From: Tsukamurella paurometabola DSM 20162
GTDB taxonomy: Bacteria > Actinomycetota > Actinomycetes > Mycobacteriales > Mycobacteriaceae
Direction of reading: 5' to 3'
NCBI RefSeq assembly: GCF_000092225.1
Contig: NC_014158.1
Location: 744,001 to 808,000 of the forward strand
Length of the DNA: 64,000 bases
This document shows, in pieces, positions 9,436 to 18,083 of the stretch; the first letter of the stretch is position 1; every line of letters begins with the position of its first letter. The notes beneath the pieces were generated by a model. The model saw only the letters and a program-made list of their open reading frames with translations, was not told where the DNA came from and ran no database searches. The position numbers were made by a program, and so were the translations under genes.

Positions 9436-9927
9436 CTAGCGGTAGTTCACGAACTGGACGGCGATGTCGAGGTCGGCGTTCTTCAGCAGCGCCTGGACGG
9501 CCTGCAGATCGTCGCGGGACTTGCTGGAGACGCGCAGCTCGTCGCCCTGGATCTGCGGCTTGACGGATTTCGGTCCCTCGTCGCGGATCAGTTTGCTGAT
9601 CTTCTTCGCGTTCTCGCTGGTGATCCCCTCGACCAGGGTGCCGGTGATCTTGTAGGTCTTCCCCGAGGCGACAGGATCGCCGGCGTCGAAGGCCTTGAGT
9701 GAGATACCGCGCTTGATCAGCTTCTCCTGGAACACTTCGAGGCCGGCCTTGGCCCGCTCCTCGGCGTCGGAGGTGATGACGATCTTGTCCTCGCCCGAGG
9801 CCTCGACAGTGGTGTTGGTGCCGCGGAAGTCGTACCGCTGGCTCAGTTCCTTCGATGCCTGATTGAGGGCGTTGGCGACCTCCTGGCGGTCGATCTTGCT
9901 CACCACGTCGAATGACGAATCGGCCAT
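9436..9927 (-). CDS. YajQ-family nucleotide-binding protein
   Basis: A 163-residue protein of the YajQ/UPF0234 family, matching Rv0566c in place and length. The opening [21 protein letters not shown] and the RYDFRG segment are family signatures, with the paired ferredoxin-like domains and the [16 protein letters not shown] region near the C-terminus. Some family members bind cyclic di-GMP and act as effectors, but that role is not established for actinobacteria. AAGGAG stands upstream of the ATG. It is convergent with the AbiEi/DUF559-type gene. Confidence 0.92.
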   Translation of the reverse strand: MADSSFDVVSKIDRQEVANALNQASKELSQRYDFRGTNTTVEASGEDKIVITSDAEERAKAGLEVFQEKLIKRGISLKAFDAGDPVASGKTYKITGTLVEGITSENAKKISKLIRDEGPKSVKPQIQGDELRVSSKSRDDLQAVQALLKNADLDIAVQFVNYR

Positions 9928-9973
9928 GGGGCTGAAGCTCCTTATCTGTTGGCTTAACTGCTGACCTGCGGGT

Positions 9974-10003
9974 TTGATCCACTACAACGTGGCGTTGTAG
10001 TGT
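9974..10003 (+). promoter_or_regulatory. Candidate promoter of the tRNA cluster with an embedded 9-bp-arm palindrome
   Basis: TTGATC (9974-9979) and TAGTGT (9998-10003) are separated by 18 bp and lie 29 bp before tRNA-Tyr. Between and across them is an exact inverted repeat, ACTACAACG (9981-9989) and CGTTGTAGT (9993-10001), with a 3-bp spacer. A dimeric repressor bound there would cover the promoter. The regulator is unknown. The same site lies 54 bp upstream of the divergent yajQ start. Confidence 0.45.
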
Positions 10004-10032
10004 ATCGTCCGCTGCCCTTCGGGGAAGCGAAC

Positions 10033-10115
10033 GGCACGTTGCCCGAGCGGCCAATGGGAGCGGACTGTAAATCCGTCGGCTTACGCCTACGTAGGTTCGA
10101 ATCCTACACGTGCCA
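10033..10115 (+). tRNA. tRNA-Tyr (GTA)
   Basis: The 7-bp acceptor stem GGCACGT/ACGTGCC, a long variable arm of the class II type, the T-arm GGTTCGAATCC and the anticodon loop with GTA are all present, with discriminator A. CCA is not encoded. Confidence 0.97.
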
Positions 10116-10250
10116 CCCGCTCCGGCCCTCGACGATCCGTCGTCGGGGGCCGGAGTGATAACGGGAGTGACCAGCGGATTTGTTCAAACTCTTCCGCGGT
10201 GTGTAGTCTCGTTGAGGCTCTGGAGCGCTGCGAAAAGCGCCCCGGAACCC

Positions 10251-10323
10251 GCCCCCTTAGCTCAGTCGGCAGAGCGTTTCCATGGTAAGGAAAAGGTCGA
10301 CGGTTCGATTCCGTCAGGGGGCT
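10251..10323 (+). tRNA. tRNA-Thr (GGT)
   Basis: A 73-nt cloverleaf with acceptor GCCCCCT/AGGGGGC, D-stem GCTC/GAGC, anticodon stem TTTCC/GGAAA around loop ATGGTAA (anticodon GGT), and T-loop TTCGATT. Discriminator T, CCA not encoded. Confidence 0.97.
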
Positions 10324-10355
10324 CGCTAGACCAGTGCGAAGTGCTGATAGCTCAG

Positions 10356-10429
10356 GGCGGTGTAGCTCAGCTGGTTAGAGCGCACGACTCATAATCGTGA
10401 GGTCGGGGGATCGAGCCCCCCCACCGCTA
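10356..10429 (+). tRNA. tRNA-Met (CAT), elongator type
   Basis: A 74-nt cloverleaf. The anticodon stem CACGA/TCGTG encloses CTCATAA (anticodon CAT). It lacks the three G-C pairs of the initiator anticodon stem, so it is called elongator. Two oddities: the first acceptor pair is G·T, and the T-loop reads ATCGAGC, with A (10410) where nearly all tRNAs have T54. CCA is not encoded. Confidence 0.93.
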
Positions 10430-10461
10430 CAACTGATATCGATCGTGAAAGAGGAACCGTC

Positions 10462-10629
10462 GTGGCTTCATCGACAGATGTTCGCCCCAAGATCACCTTG
10501 GCGTGCGAGGTGTGCAAGCACCGCAACTACATCACCAAGAAGAACCGTCGCAACGATCCCGATCGCCTCGAGCTGAAGAAGTTCTGCCCGAACTGCGGCT
10601 CGCACCAGGCGCACCGCGAATCGCGCTAG
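10462..10629 (+). CDS. rpmG: 50S ribosomal protein L33, zinc-binding form
   Basis: A 55-residue ribosomal protein starting at GTG (10462), with AAAGAGGAA as ribosome binding site. The two CxxC pairs at C15/C18 and C41/C44 mark the zinc-containing (C+) paralogue. Actinobacteria usually carry a zinc-free copy elsewhere under Zur control. Its place between tRNA-Met and hadA matches rpmG2 in mycobacteria. Confidence 0.95.
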   Translation: MASSTDVRPKITLACEVCKHRNYITKKNRRNDPDRLELKKFCPNCGSHQAHRESR

Positions 10630-10716
10630 GACTTCTCCGAAGGGGAGGGCGCCCATGGGGCGTCCTCCCTTTTGGCATACTGCCTTCAGCCCCAGTACGT
10701 TAGGTAGGTTCTCCAC

Positions 10717-11283
10717 GTGAGCCATGAGATCGATGTTCCGGGTGGCCCGGTCACCGAGCAGCTCAGCCCCGACGAGGTAGCGGCCCGCACCGCCGCGGCC
10801 GTCGGCTACAACTACGAGTACAAGGACAAGTACTTCGTCAGTCGTGAGAAGGTGCGGGAGTTCGCTCAGGCCAGCCAGGCGTACGACCCGATCCACCACG
10901 ATGTGGAGGCGGCCCGCGCCGCCGGCTACGCCGATCTGGTCGCACCGCCCATCATGTTCTCGCTCATCGGGATCATCGCGCACCGTCCGCTGTTCGAAGA
11001 GGCGATCGTCGGCTACGGCCGCCGCCCCGTGGTGCAGTCCGAGCAGAAGGCGCACTTCCACGCACCGGTGGTCGCTGGAATGACCCTCACGACGCACGTC
11101 CACTTCGACGCCTTCCGTCAGGCGGCGGGTGTCGACCTGATCGTGACGCGCAACGTGATCTCCGACCAGGACGGCAATCTGTTGGTCACGTCGTGGACCA
11201 CCCTGGCCGGACGCTCCGGCGAGGGCGAAGACCCCGCGTTCATGGACGCTATGGAAAAGGTGATGATGTATGGCGCTTCGTAA
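10717..11283 (+). CDS. hadA: (3R)-hydroxyacyl-ACP dehydratase subunit HadA
   Basis: MaoC-type N-terminal (FAS1-like dehydratase) subunit of the FAS-II dehydratase that makes meromycolic acids, partner of HadB. The 188-residue product has a hot-dog fold and the family segment AARAAGYADLVAPP near residue 67. It starts at GTG (10717) and carries about 30 extra N-terminal residues compared with the M. tuberculosis protein as I remember it. The region that is D-A-W-Y in MtbHadA reads D-P-I-H here, close to the hydratase-2 motif. The 3' end overlaps hadB by 14 bp. The context rpmG-hadA-hadB-tRNA-Trp-secE is conserved in mycolate producers. Confidence 0.9.
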   Translation: MSHEIDVPGGPVTEQLSPDEVAARTAAAVGYNYEYKDKYFVSREKVREFAQASQAYDPIHHDVEAARAAGYADLVAPPIMFSLIGIIAHRPLFEEAIVGYGRRPVVQSEQKAHFHAPVVAGMTLTTHVHFDAFRQAAGVDLIVTRNVISDQDGNLLVTSWTTLAGRSGEGEDPAFMDAMEKVMMYGAS

Positions 11284-11695
11284 TTTCGCGGACGTGACGG
11301 TGGGCGAGGAGCTCCCCGAGCGGACCTTCGAGCTCACCCGCGGCGATCTGGTCAACTACGCCGGCGTCACCGGCGACCCGAACCCGATCCACTGGTCGGA
11401 TCACATCGTGAAGATCGCCGGTATGGACGACGTGGTCGCGCAGGGCATGCTCACCATGAGCCTCGGCTCGAACTACATCACCGAGTGGCTGGGCGACCCG
11501 GGTGCACTCAAGGAGTACAGCGTCCGCTTCACCGCGCCGGTGTACGTCCCGGCCGATCAGAAGGCCGAGCTGCAGTACGCGGGCAAGATCAAGTCGCTCG
11601 ACCCCGAGACCAAGACCGGTGTGGTGCTGCTGACCGTCAAGCAGGGCGAGCGCAAGATCTTCGGCAAGCCGATCGCGACCGTGCAGTTCGCCTGA
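11270..11695 (+). CDS. hadB: (3R)-hydroxyacyl-ACP dehydratase catalytic subunit HadB
   Basis: The catalytic hot-dog subunit of the mycolic-acid FAS-II dehydratase, 141 residues. The hydratase-2 motif GDPNPIH places the catalytic pair at D36 and H41, and VAQGMLTMSLG follows. It overlaps hadA by 14 bp, so translation is coupled. In M. tuberculosis hadC follows directly, but here the next gene is tRNA-Trp, so there is no hadC at this locus. Presence of hadAB supports a mycolic-acid-producing host. Confidence 0.94.
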   Translation: MALRNFADVTVGEELPERTFELTRGDLVNYAGVTGDPNPIHWSDHIVKIAGMDDVVAQGMLTMSLGSNYITEWLGDPGALKEYSVRFTAPVYVPADQKAELQYAGKIKSLDPETKTGVVLLTVKQGERKIFGKPIATVQFA

Positions 11696-11810
11696 CGGCC
11701 CGTTTTGAGGTGCGGCGCGTGTGTGCCGTACACTGAACTGTCCGCAACTTTGACGGGTGCTTGAGCGCGCCCCGAGACAGGTGCGGGTGCGGTACCTTCG
11801 GGTGCTGCAA

Positions 11811-11883
<73 letters not shown>

Positions 11884-11960
11884 CATAGACGGGCGCGAGT
11901 CCGTCTCTGACACCGGCGGACGGACCTCCGGCCCGCCGGAGGACCAGTGGAGGGATTTGC

Positions 11961-12338
11961 GTGAGCGACGAGCACGACGACGCGACCACCGGCACCGCCG
12001 GCGACAGCGCCGCCGAGGACGGCGTCAAGCAGGCCCGCCCCACCGGCAAACGTGGCGGACGGCGCGGTAACACCGCGCTCGCCGAGCAGGTCACCAAGGG
12101 CGTCACCGAGTACGCCTCGCGCAACGAGCCGGAGAAGCCTCCGCGGCGGAATCCGTTCGCCGCGATCTGGCTGTTCCTGCGTCAGGTGGTCGCCGAGCTG
12201 CGCAAGGTCATCTGGCCGACCCGCAGCCAGATGATCAACTACACGATCATCGTGTTGGTGTTCGTGGTGGTCCTCACCGCGTTCGTGAGCCTGCTGGACC
12301 TCGGCTTCGCCAAGCTGATGCTGTGGGCATTCGGCTGA
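11961..12338 (+). CDS. secE: Preprotein translocase subunit SecE
   Basis: Small essential subunit of the SecYEG channel. The 125-residue protein has a long charged N-terminal extension (residues 1-70), the conserved amphipathic segment [18 protein letters not shown] and one transmembrane helix (about residues 92-115), the single-helix form usual in actinobacteria. It starts at GTG with GGAGGGA a few bases upstream, and is followed by nusG 43 bp later. Confidence 0.95.
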   Translation: MSDEHDDATTGTAGDSAAEDGVKQARPTGKRGGRRGNTALAEQVTKGVTEYASRNEPEKPPRRNPFAAIWLFLRQVVAELRKVIWPTRSQMINYTIIVLVFVVVLTAFVSLLDLGFAKLMLWAFG

Positions 12339-12381
12339 CACTGAACGCACGAGAAGACGAGACGGAAGGAACTTCGGCGCT

Positions 12382-13212
12382 GTGAGCACCCCGGAGCAGG
12401 ACCAGGCAGAGCAGAACGTCCAGGAGGACGCTCTGGTCGATGACGCCACCGCGGCCACCGAGGTCGAACAGGGCAGCGACGATGAGGCCTTGATCGAGGT
12501 CGAGGAGAGCGTCTTCGGCGCCGACGAGCCCGGCGACGGTGCCGAGATCGTCGCCGAGGAGGAGCCCGAGGAGATCGACCCCGTCGAGGAGCTCAAGGCG
12601 CAGCTGCGCACCGCCCCCGGCGACTGGTACGTCATCCACACCTACGCGGGCTACGAGAACAAGGTCAAGGCCAACCTCGAGACCCGCGTCCAGAACCTCG
12701 ACGTCGGCGATTACATCTTCCAGGTGGAGGTTCCCACCGAAGAGGTCACCGAGATCAAGAACGGCCAGCAGAAGCGGGTCAACCGCAAGGTGCTGCCGGG
12801 CTACATCCTGGTGCGCATGGACCTCAACGACGAGTCCTGGGGCGCGGTCCGCAACACCCCCGGTGTCACCGGCTTCGTCGGCCTGACCAGCAAGCCCTCG
12901 CCGCTCACGATGAACGAGGTCGTGAAGTTCCTGCTCCCCGAGAGCGCGCGGACCAAGCCCGCCAAGGACAAGGGCGCTGCGGCCGACGGTGCCGCCGCCG
13001 CGTCGGGTGGCGCGGTCTCGCAGGGTCCTGCGGTCGAGGTCGACTTCGAGGTCGGCGAGTCGGTCACCGTCATGGACGGTCCGTTCGCCACCCTCCCGGC
13101 GTCGATCAGCGAGATCAACGCCGAGCAGCGCAAGCTCAAGGTGCTCGTCTCGATCTTCGGCCGTGAGACGCCGGTCGAGCTCGCGTTCAACCAGGTCGAG
13201 AAGATCATCTAG
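12382..13212 (+). CDS. nusG: Transcription termination/antitermination protein NusG
   Basis: A transcription elongation factor of 276 residues. An acidic N-terminal extension (about 75 residues rich in E and D) precedes the NGN domain ([19 protein letters not shown], then [12 protein letters not shown]), followed by an Ala-rich linker and the C-terminal KOW domain ([17 protein letters not shown]). The acidic extension is an actinobacterial trait. GTG start at 12382 with GGAAGGA upstream. The secE-nusG-rplK-rplA order is universal in this group. Confidence 0.96.
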   Translation: MSTPEQDQAEQNVQEDALVDDATAATEVEQGSDDEALIEVEESVFGADEPGDGAEIVAEEEPEEIDPVEELKAQLRTAPGDWYVIHTYAGYENKVKANLETRVQNLDVGDYIFQVEVPTEEVTEIKNGQQKRVNRKVLPGYILVRMDLNDESWGAVRNTPGVTGFVGLTSKPSPLTMNEVVKFLLPESARTKPAKDKGAAADGAAAASGGAVSQGPAVEVDFEVGESVTVMDGPFATLPASISEINAEQRKLKVLVSIFGRETPVELAFNQVEKII

Positions 13213-13277
13213 CGCGAGACACACAGACTTCCCGCGCCGGTGCAACGGCGTGGGGTGATGAAAAAAGGAAACTGAGG

Positions 13278-13709
13278 ATGCCCCCGAAGAAGAAGAAGGT
13301 CGCCGGGCTCATCAAGCTGCAGATCCAGGCCGGGCAGGCCAACCCTGCTCCGCCCGTGGGTCCCGCGCTTGGTCAGCACGGCGTCAACATCATGGAGTTC
13401 TGCAAGGCGTACAACGCCGCGACCGAGTCGCAGCGTGGCAACGTCATCCCGGTCGAGATCACGGTCTACGAGGACCGTTCTTTCGACTTCAAGCTGAAGA
13501 CTCCTCCGGCCGCCAAGCTGCTGCTCAAGGCAGCCGGCGTGCAGAAGGGCTCGGGAGAGCCGCACAAGACCAAGGTCGCCAAGGTGACCTGGGATCAGGT
13601 GCGCGAGATCGCCGAGACCAAGAAGGAAGATCTCAACGCGAACGACGTCGATCAGGCCGCGAAGATCATCGCCGGCACTGCTCGCTCGATGGGTATCACC
13701 GTCGAGTAG
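13278..13709 (+). CDS. rplK: 50S ribosomal protein L11
   Basis: A 143-residue protein with the L11 N-terminal domain ([22 protein letters not shown]) and the C-terminal RNA-binding domain that contacts the GTPase-associated centre of 23S rRNA. The ribosome binding site lies in a GGAAACTGAGG stretch. It is followed by rplA after a 97-bp gap with a hairpin. Confidence 0.97.
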   Translation: MPPKKKKVAGLIKLQIQAGQANPAPPVGPALGQHGVNIMEFCKAYNAATESQRGNVIPVEITVYEDRSFDFKLKTPPAAKLLLKAAGVQKGSGEPHKTKVAKVTWDQVREIAETKKEDLNANDVDQAAKIIAGTARSMGITVE

Positions 13710-13715
13710 TCGACC

Positions 13716-13733
13716 GGGAGGCGCATGCCTCCC
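13716..13733 (+). other. Hairpin in the rplK-rplA spacer
   Basis: GGGAGGC and GCCTCCC enclose a GCAT loop, a perfect 7-bp stem starting 6 bp after the rplK stop. A second weaker stem (GGGCC/GGCCC) follows. There is no T-tract, so it is more likely an RNA processing or regulatory structure (for example ribosomal-protein feedback on rplA) than a full terminator. Confidence 0.5.
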
Positions 13734-13806
13734 GTGGGAGGGCCGGCTCGGCCCGCAGAACCACTCCCTGCCCACACGCTGGGCAAGATCAGAAAGAGCT
13801 AGATAC

Positions 13807-14520
13807 ATGAGCAAGAACAGCAAGGCCTACAAGGCCGCTGCCGAGAAGGTCGACAAGGACAAGCTGTACAGCCCGCTCGAGGCTGTCACGCTGGCCAAGG
13901 AGACCTCCTCCACCAAGCAGGACGCCACCGTCGAGGTCGCCATGCGCCTCGGTGTCGACCCCCGTAAGGCCGACCAGATGGTGCGCGGCACCGTCAACCT
14001 GCCGAACGGCACCGGTAAGACGGCCCGCGTGATCGTCTTCGCCGTCGGCGATAAGGCCGAGGAGGCCAAGGCCGCGGGCGCCGACGAGGTGGGCGCCGAG
14101 GACCTGATCGAGAAGATCCAGGGCGGCTGGCTCGAGTTCGACGCCGCGATCGCCACCCCGGACCAGATGGCCAAGGTCGGCCGCATCGCGCGCGTGCTCG
14201 GCCCCCGTGGTCTGATGCCGAACCCGAAGACCGGCACCGTGACGCCCGACGTCACCAAGGCCGTGGGCGACATCAAGGGCGGCAAGATCAACTTCCGCGT
14301 CGACAAGGCCGCGAACCTGCATTTCGTGATCGGCAAGGCGTCCTTCGACGCCAAGCAGCTGGTGGAGAACTACGGTGCCGCGCTGGATGAGATCCTGCGC
14401 GCGAAGCCGTCGGCGGCCAAGGGCCGGTACCTGAAGAAGGTCACCGTCTCGACGACCACCGGACCGGGCATCCAGGTGGACCCGCAGCGCGTGAGCAACC
14501 TCGCGGAGGATGAGGCGTAA
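13807..14520 (+). CDS. rplA: 50S ribosomal protein L1
   Basis: A 237-residue protein of normal length for L1, binding the L1 stalk of 23S rRNA and usually its own mRNA. The signature region around [18 protein letters not shown] is present, and [13 protein letters not shown] opens the first domain. The gene ends the rplKA operon, with a strong terminator 31 bp downstream. Confidence 0.97.
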   Translation: MSKNSKAYKAAAEKVDKDKLYSPLEAVTLAKETSSTKQDATVEVAMRLGVDPRKADQMVRGTVNLPNGTGKTARVIVFAVGDKAEEAKAAGADEVGAEDLIEKIQGGWLEFDAAIATPDQMAKVGRIARVLGPRGLMPNPKTGTVTPDVTKAVGDIKGGKINFRVDKAANLHFVIGKASFDAKQLVENYGAALDEILRAKPSAAKGRYLKKVTVSTTTGPGIQVDPQRVSNLAEDEA

Positions 14521-14550
14521 GCCTCTCCCCTTCAGGGTCTGTAACGACGA

Positions 14551-14586
14551 GAAGCCCCCGACCGCGAGGTCGGGGGCTTCTTCGTG
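14551..14586 (+). terminator. Rho-independent terminator after rplA
   Basis: A perfect 13-bp stem, GAAGCCCCCGACC against GGTCGGGGGCTTC with a GCGA loop, ends at 14580 and is followed by TTCGTG. It lies between rplA and the convergent DUF4190 gene and could serve both. Confidence 0.85.
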
Positions 14587-14592
14587 CGCGCG

Positions 14593-14973
14593 TCAGACCA
14601 GGCTCGTCGCACCCACCGTCGACAGGGCCAGGGCGAAGATCACCACGTAGAACACCAGCACCAGCACCAGGAATCCGGTGAAGACACCGCCGATGATCGC
14701 GCCCACCAGCGCCAGGGTGTTCTTGTAGCCGCGCTGTCGGGACTTGTTCAGCGCGATCCAGCTGACCACCAGTCCGACGGGGGAGCAGCCGGCGACCGAC
14801 AGGATCAGGCCGACGATGCCCAGCGCATTGTCGGGATCCTGGTGCTCGCCCGGCGGGACCGGGTAGCCCGGATACGCCGGGTAACCCGGATGCTGCGGGT
14901 AGCCCGGCGATGGGTACCCCGGCGATCCGTACGGGGCGTAGGGCTGGCTCGGGTCGTACTCGGGCCGCGTCAT
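14593..14973 (-). CDS. DUF4190 membrane protein (copy 1)
   Basis: A 126-residue protein with a cytoplasmic-looking Pro/Tyr/Gly-rich N-terminus containing repeated YPxYPGYP units, followed by two hydrophobic helices (about residues 48-70 and 95-120). Between them is the DUF4190 motif LVVSWIALNKSRQRGYKNTLAL. The ATG at 14973 follows the stop of the upstream paralogue by 2 bp, so both are on one message. The function is unknown. The family is common next to Pro-rich membrane proteins in actinobacteria. Confidence 0.8.
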   Translation of the reverse strand: MTRPEYDPSQPYAPYGSPGYPSPGYPQHPGYPAYPGYPVPPGEHQDPDNALGIVGLILSVAGCSPVGLVVSWIALNKSRQRGYKNTLALVGAIIGGVFTGFLVLVLVFYVVIFALALSTVGATSLV

Positions 14974-14975
14974 AC

Positions 14976-15470
14976 TCAGCCCAGCAGGTTCATCAGATAC
15001 GACGAGTCGCTCGCGGCGGCGGCCAGACCGATGACGATGAGGATCAGATATCCCACGGTGATCACGGTGCCGATGCCTCCGATGATCACGCCGATCAGCG
15101 CGATGGTGTTCTTGTAGCCGCGCTGTTTCGACTTGCTCAGGGCGATCCACGAGACGATCAGGCCGGGGATGGAGCAGAAGAAGGACAGGATGAGGCCGAC
15201 GATGCCCATCGTCTGGTCCGGGTCGTTGAGCTGCTCGCCGTTGGGACCGACGGGCGCCCCGTAGCCGCCGTATCCGGGCTGGCCCGGGTACTGCGGAGCG
15301 CCGGGGTACTGCGGAGCGCCCGGGTACTGGGGCTGGCTGTACGGGGCCTGGCCGTACTGACCCGCCGCATTCGGATCCTGGCCGTAGGGCTGCTGGCTGT
15401 ACGGGTACTCGCCCTGCGGGTACTGATTCGGGTCCGGCTGCTGACCGTACGGATCATTGGGCGTTGACAT
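14976..15470 (-). CDS. DUF4190 membrane protein (copy 2)
   Basis: A 164-residue paralogue of the downstream gene. The first ~75 residues are Pro/Gln/Tyr/Gly-rich with three YPGxPQ-like repeats. The DUF4190 core then has two transmembrane helices flanking IVSWIALSKSKQRGYKNTIAL. The core motif is almost the same as in copy 1, which points to a local duplication. It is divergent from the DUF2786 operon, which also contains Pro/Tyr-rich membrane proteins. The function is unknown. Confidence 0.8.
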   Translation of the reverse strand: MSTPNDPYGQQPDPNQYPQGEYPYSQQPYGQDPNAAGQYGQAPYSQPQYPGAPQYPGAPQYPGQPGYGGYGAPVGPNGEQLNDPDQTMGIVGLILSFFCSIPGLIVSWIALSKSKQRGYKNTIALIGVIIGGIGTVITVGYLILIVIGLAAAASDSSYLMNLLG

Positions 15471-15610
15471 AGTGAATGCTCCCCTTGCGACGACGAAGTC
15501 TGGTGTCGCTGGTCAGCGTAATCCACGGCGCCCTGCCGATCCCTTGCCCCCCGCTTGTCGTCGTCCGGGTCGGGAGGGAATCGTCAGTGTCTGTCGGTAC
15601 CCTCGCCAGC

Positions 15611-16432
15611 ATGGACGACGACAAGCTGCTCGCCCGGATCGGCGCGCTGCTGCGGCAGGCGGAGGGCACCGATAACGAGCACGAGGCCGAGACCTTCACG
15701 GAGGCGGCGCAGCGGCTCGCCACCGCTGCATCGATCGACCTCGCCGTCGCTCGCGCACATCAGCGCGGCCGGGAGCGAGCCCGTGCGACGCCCGAGCAGC
15801 GCACCGTCCGGATCGGGGAGGCCGGACGGCGCGGCCTGCGCACCTTCGTGGAGCTGTTCGTCGCGATCGCCCGCTCCAACGACGTCCGCTGCGATATCGC
15901 GTCGAACTCCACCTTCGTCTTCGCCTACGGATTCGCCGAGGACATCGACGCGTGCGAGGCCCTGTACGCCTCGCTGGTGATCCAGATGGTGCGCGCTTCC
16001 GATGCGTACATCCGCTCGGGCGCCTACAAGTCGGAGACCGTGCAGCAGCTCTACGAGGACCGCCGTACCCGGCGCCGCTGGGTCGAGACGAAACCGGTCG
16101 CCGGGGTCACGGCCAGGATCAATTTCCAATCCGCATTCGCCGCCCGGATCGGGGCCAGGCTCGCCGAGGCCCGTGCCGCGGAGACCCAGGAGCATGCCAA
16201 GCGTAACGAGCCGGGCACCGCGGTCGCGTTGCGCGACAAGGAGATCGAACTCGTCTCGTTCTACGAGGCGGAGTCCACCGCGCGGGGGAGCTGGCGCGGT
16301 GCCGCCGCGTCGGCCGGCTATTCCGATGGTGCGCGGCGGGCCGGTGACCGCGCCGGCCGGTCGGCCCGGCTCGGCGGTCATCAGGAACTTCCGGGGGCAC
16401 GCGGCGCGCTGCGCCCGGGTGCCGGGCGATGA
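15611..16432 (+). CDS. DUF2786 domain protein
   Basis: A 273-residue soluble protein. The N-terminus (LLARIGALLRQAEGTDNEHEAETFTEAAQRLAT) is the DUF2786 signature, in which a short helical domain counts small residues and ends with E-A-x-x-F. A longer C-terminal part contains VELFVAIARSNDVRCDI. I chose the ATG at 15611 because it begins exactly at the domain. The function is unknown. The stop overlaps the next ATG (ATGA) and the gene opens a four-gene coupled operon ending at 18562. Confidence 0.8.
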   Translation: MDDDKLLARIGALLRQAEGTDNEHEAETFTEAAQRLATAASIDLAVARAHQRGRERARATPEQRTVRIGEAGRRGLRTFVELFVAIARSNDVRCDIASNSTFVFAYGFAEDIDACEALYASLVIQMVRASDAYIRSGAYKSETVQQLYEDRRTRRRWVETKPVAGVTARINFQSAFAARIGARLAEARAAETQEHAKRNEPGTAVALRDKEIELVSFYEAESTARGSWRGAAASAGYSDGARRAGDRAGRSARLGGHQELPGARGALRPGAGR

Positions 16433-17202
16433 CCGGGCAGTACCCGGGGCCGCCGCAGCAGCCGGGCTATCCGGGCCCGTACGGCCCGCCGTACGGCGCG
16501 CCCCCGCCGAAGCCGAACCGCACGATCTGGTGGGTGGCCGGCGGCGCCGCGGTGCTCGTGCTGACACTGCTGGTGGTGGCCGTCGTCGTCGTGACGCGCA
16601 GCCTGTCCGACGACGGTGCGCGCGACGCCGGGCCGTCGGGCTCGCCGACCGCGCCGGGCACGGCCCTGGACTGCGGTATGCCCGGCGAGAACGCGACCGC
16701 GCCGATCACCGACCGCGTGGTGGCCGGTCCGCTGTCCTTCCCGATCTCGGCCGCCCCCGGCTGGGTGCCGCAGGGGTACGTCACCTACGCGCAGAGCTCC
16801 CAGGCGCAGGGCCTCGTGCAGGCGATCCCCGGACAGTCCTGGCAGGCGCATGCCGAGATCGGCCTGACCACCTTCACGACGAAGCCGACCAGCGCCGAGG
16901 CCGCGCGCCGCATGCTTCCGTGCATCGCCGCGGGCGCGGGCTACGCGCGGAGCAACCCCCGCCTCGACGGTCTGACCGAGCCGGAGGCGGTGGTCGTCGA
17001 CGGTGTCACGGCGGCACGGGTCACCGCGCGGATCCTGGTGCAGAAGGACGGACTCGACATCCGGGGCGACACGGTGACGGTGGTGGTCATCGACTCCGCA
17101 CCGCAGGCATACTTCATGTCGGATACACCGATCGGCGACGAGGCGCGTGCGGCGGTGGCCCAGCAGATCTTCGACCAGCTGAAGGTGGCGAGAGACGTAT
17201 GA
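16429..17202 (+). CDS. Pro-rich, single-helix membrane-anchored protein (paralogue 1)
   Basis: A 257-residue protein with a Pro/Gly/Tyr-rich N-terminus (residues 1-30), one transmembrane helix (about 33-56), a Ser/Thr/Gly linker and a presumed extracytoplasmic domain with two conserved cysteines (DCGMP and LPCIAAG) that could form a disulfide. It aligns over its whole length with the next gene (PLSFPISAAPGW versus PLSFPVSAAPGW; FDQLKVARDV versus [10 protein letters not shown]). It is coupled to both neighbours by ATGA overlaps. No known function was recognised. Confidence 0.75.
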   Translation: MTGQYPGPPQQPGYPGPYGPPYGAPPPKPNRTIWWVAGGAAVLVLTLLVVAVVVVTRSLSDDGARDAGPSGSPTAPGTALDCGMPGENATAPITDRVVAGPLSFPISAAPGWVPQGYVTYAQSSQAQGLVQAIPGQSWQAHAEIGLTTFTTKPTSAEAARRMLPCIAAGAGYARSNPRLDGLTEPEAVVVDGVTAARVTARILVQKDGLDIRGDTVTVVVIDSAPQAYFMSDTPIGDEARAAVAQQIFDQLKVARDV

Positions 17203-18083
17203 GCAACCCGCAGGACCCGTACGGCCAGAATCCGTATCAGGACGGTTACCAGCAGTACCCGCAGCAGCCGTACGGCGGGCAGCCGGGCTACGGTCAGCAG
17301 CCCTACGGCCAGCAACCCGGGTACGGCGGCCAGCCCGGTTACGGTCAGCAGCCCTACGGGCAGGCCGCGTACGGCGGCGGTCAGCCCCCACAGAAGCCGA
17401 ACCGCACCCCGCTCTACATCGCGATCGGCGTCGCGATCCTGCTGGTGATCGCGGTGATCGTCGCGGCGGTCGTGCTGATCACGCGGGACTCCGGCTCATC
17501 CGGCGGTCCGTCCGACACCACCGCTGCCACCTCGGCGGGCGACCCGAACGATTGCGGCATGCCGGGCACCGGCCTGGCGTCCGAGATCACCGACCGGGTG
17601 GCTTCGGGGCCGCTGTCCTTCCCGGTCTCCGCCGCCCCCGGCTGGACCAAGGAGAGCTACACCGTCTACGCGCAGAGCACCGCCGCCGCAGGGCTCGAGA
17701 AGTCGATCGCCGGCCAGCCCTGGCAGGCGGGCGCCGAAGTCGGGCAGACCAACTTCAGCACCAAACTCGACCCGAAGGACGCCGCGACTCGGATGATGCC
17801 GTGCATCGCGGCCGGCCAGGGCTACAACAAGACGAATCCGCGCATCACCGACCTCTCGCAACCCGAGGCGATCACCGTCGACGGGGTCGCGGCGGCGAAG
17901 GTCACGGCGAAGATCCTGGTCTCGGTCCAGGGCGTCACCACCCCGGGCGATGTGGTCACGGTGATCGTGGTGGCCTCCGCGCCGCAGACCTACGCGCTGC
18001 TCGTCGAGCCGATCGGGTTCCCCGACATCACGGCCGCCCTCAAGGCCGTCAGCGACCAGCTCAAGGTCGCGAAGGACGTGTGA
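17199..18083 (+). CDS. Gln/Tyr-rich, single-helix membrane-anchored protein (paralogue 2)
   Basis: A 294-residue paralogue of the preceding gene. The N-terminal ~65 residues are a low-complexity Q/P/Y/G tract with repeated QQPYG and QPGYG units. One transmembrane helix follows at about residues 75-97, then an extracytoplasmic domain with the same two cysteines (DCGMP, MPCIAAG). The low-complexity tails of this pair and of the divergent DUF4190 pair look alike. It starts at an ATG overlapping the previous stop, and its own stop overlaps the GTG of the metallohydrolase gene. Confidence 0.75.
   Translation: MSNPQDPYGQNPYQDGYQQYPQQPYGGQPGYGQQPYGQQPGYGGQPGYGQQPYGQAAYGGGQPPQKPNRTPLYIAIGVAILLVIAVIVAAVVLITRDSGSSGGPSDTTAATSAGDPNDCGMPGTGLASEITDRVASGPLSFPVSAAPGWTKESYTVYAQSTAAAGLEKSIAGQPWQAGAEVGQTNFSTKLDPKDAATRMMPCIAAGQGYNKTNPRITDLSQPEAITVDGVAAAKVTAKILVSVQGVTTPGDVVTVIVVASAPQTYALLVEPIGFPDITAALKAVSDQLKVAKDV

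Noticed and set aside
10356-10429. tRNA with CAT anticodon as initiator tRNA
   Set aside because: The anticodon stem lacks the three consecutive G-C pairs of initiator tRNA.
14976-15470. Tandem repeats in the Pro/Tyr-rich gene tails as a CRISPR or microsatellite array
   Set aside because: The repeats are short, imperfect and in frame, and encode the YPGxPQ-like protein tails.
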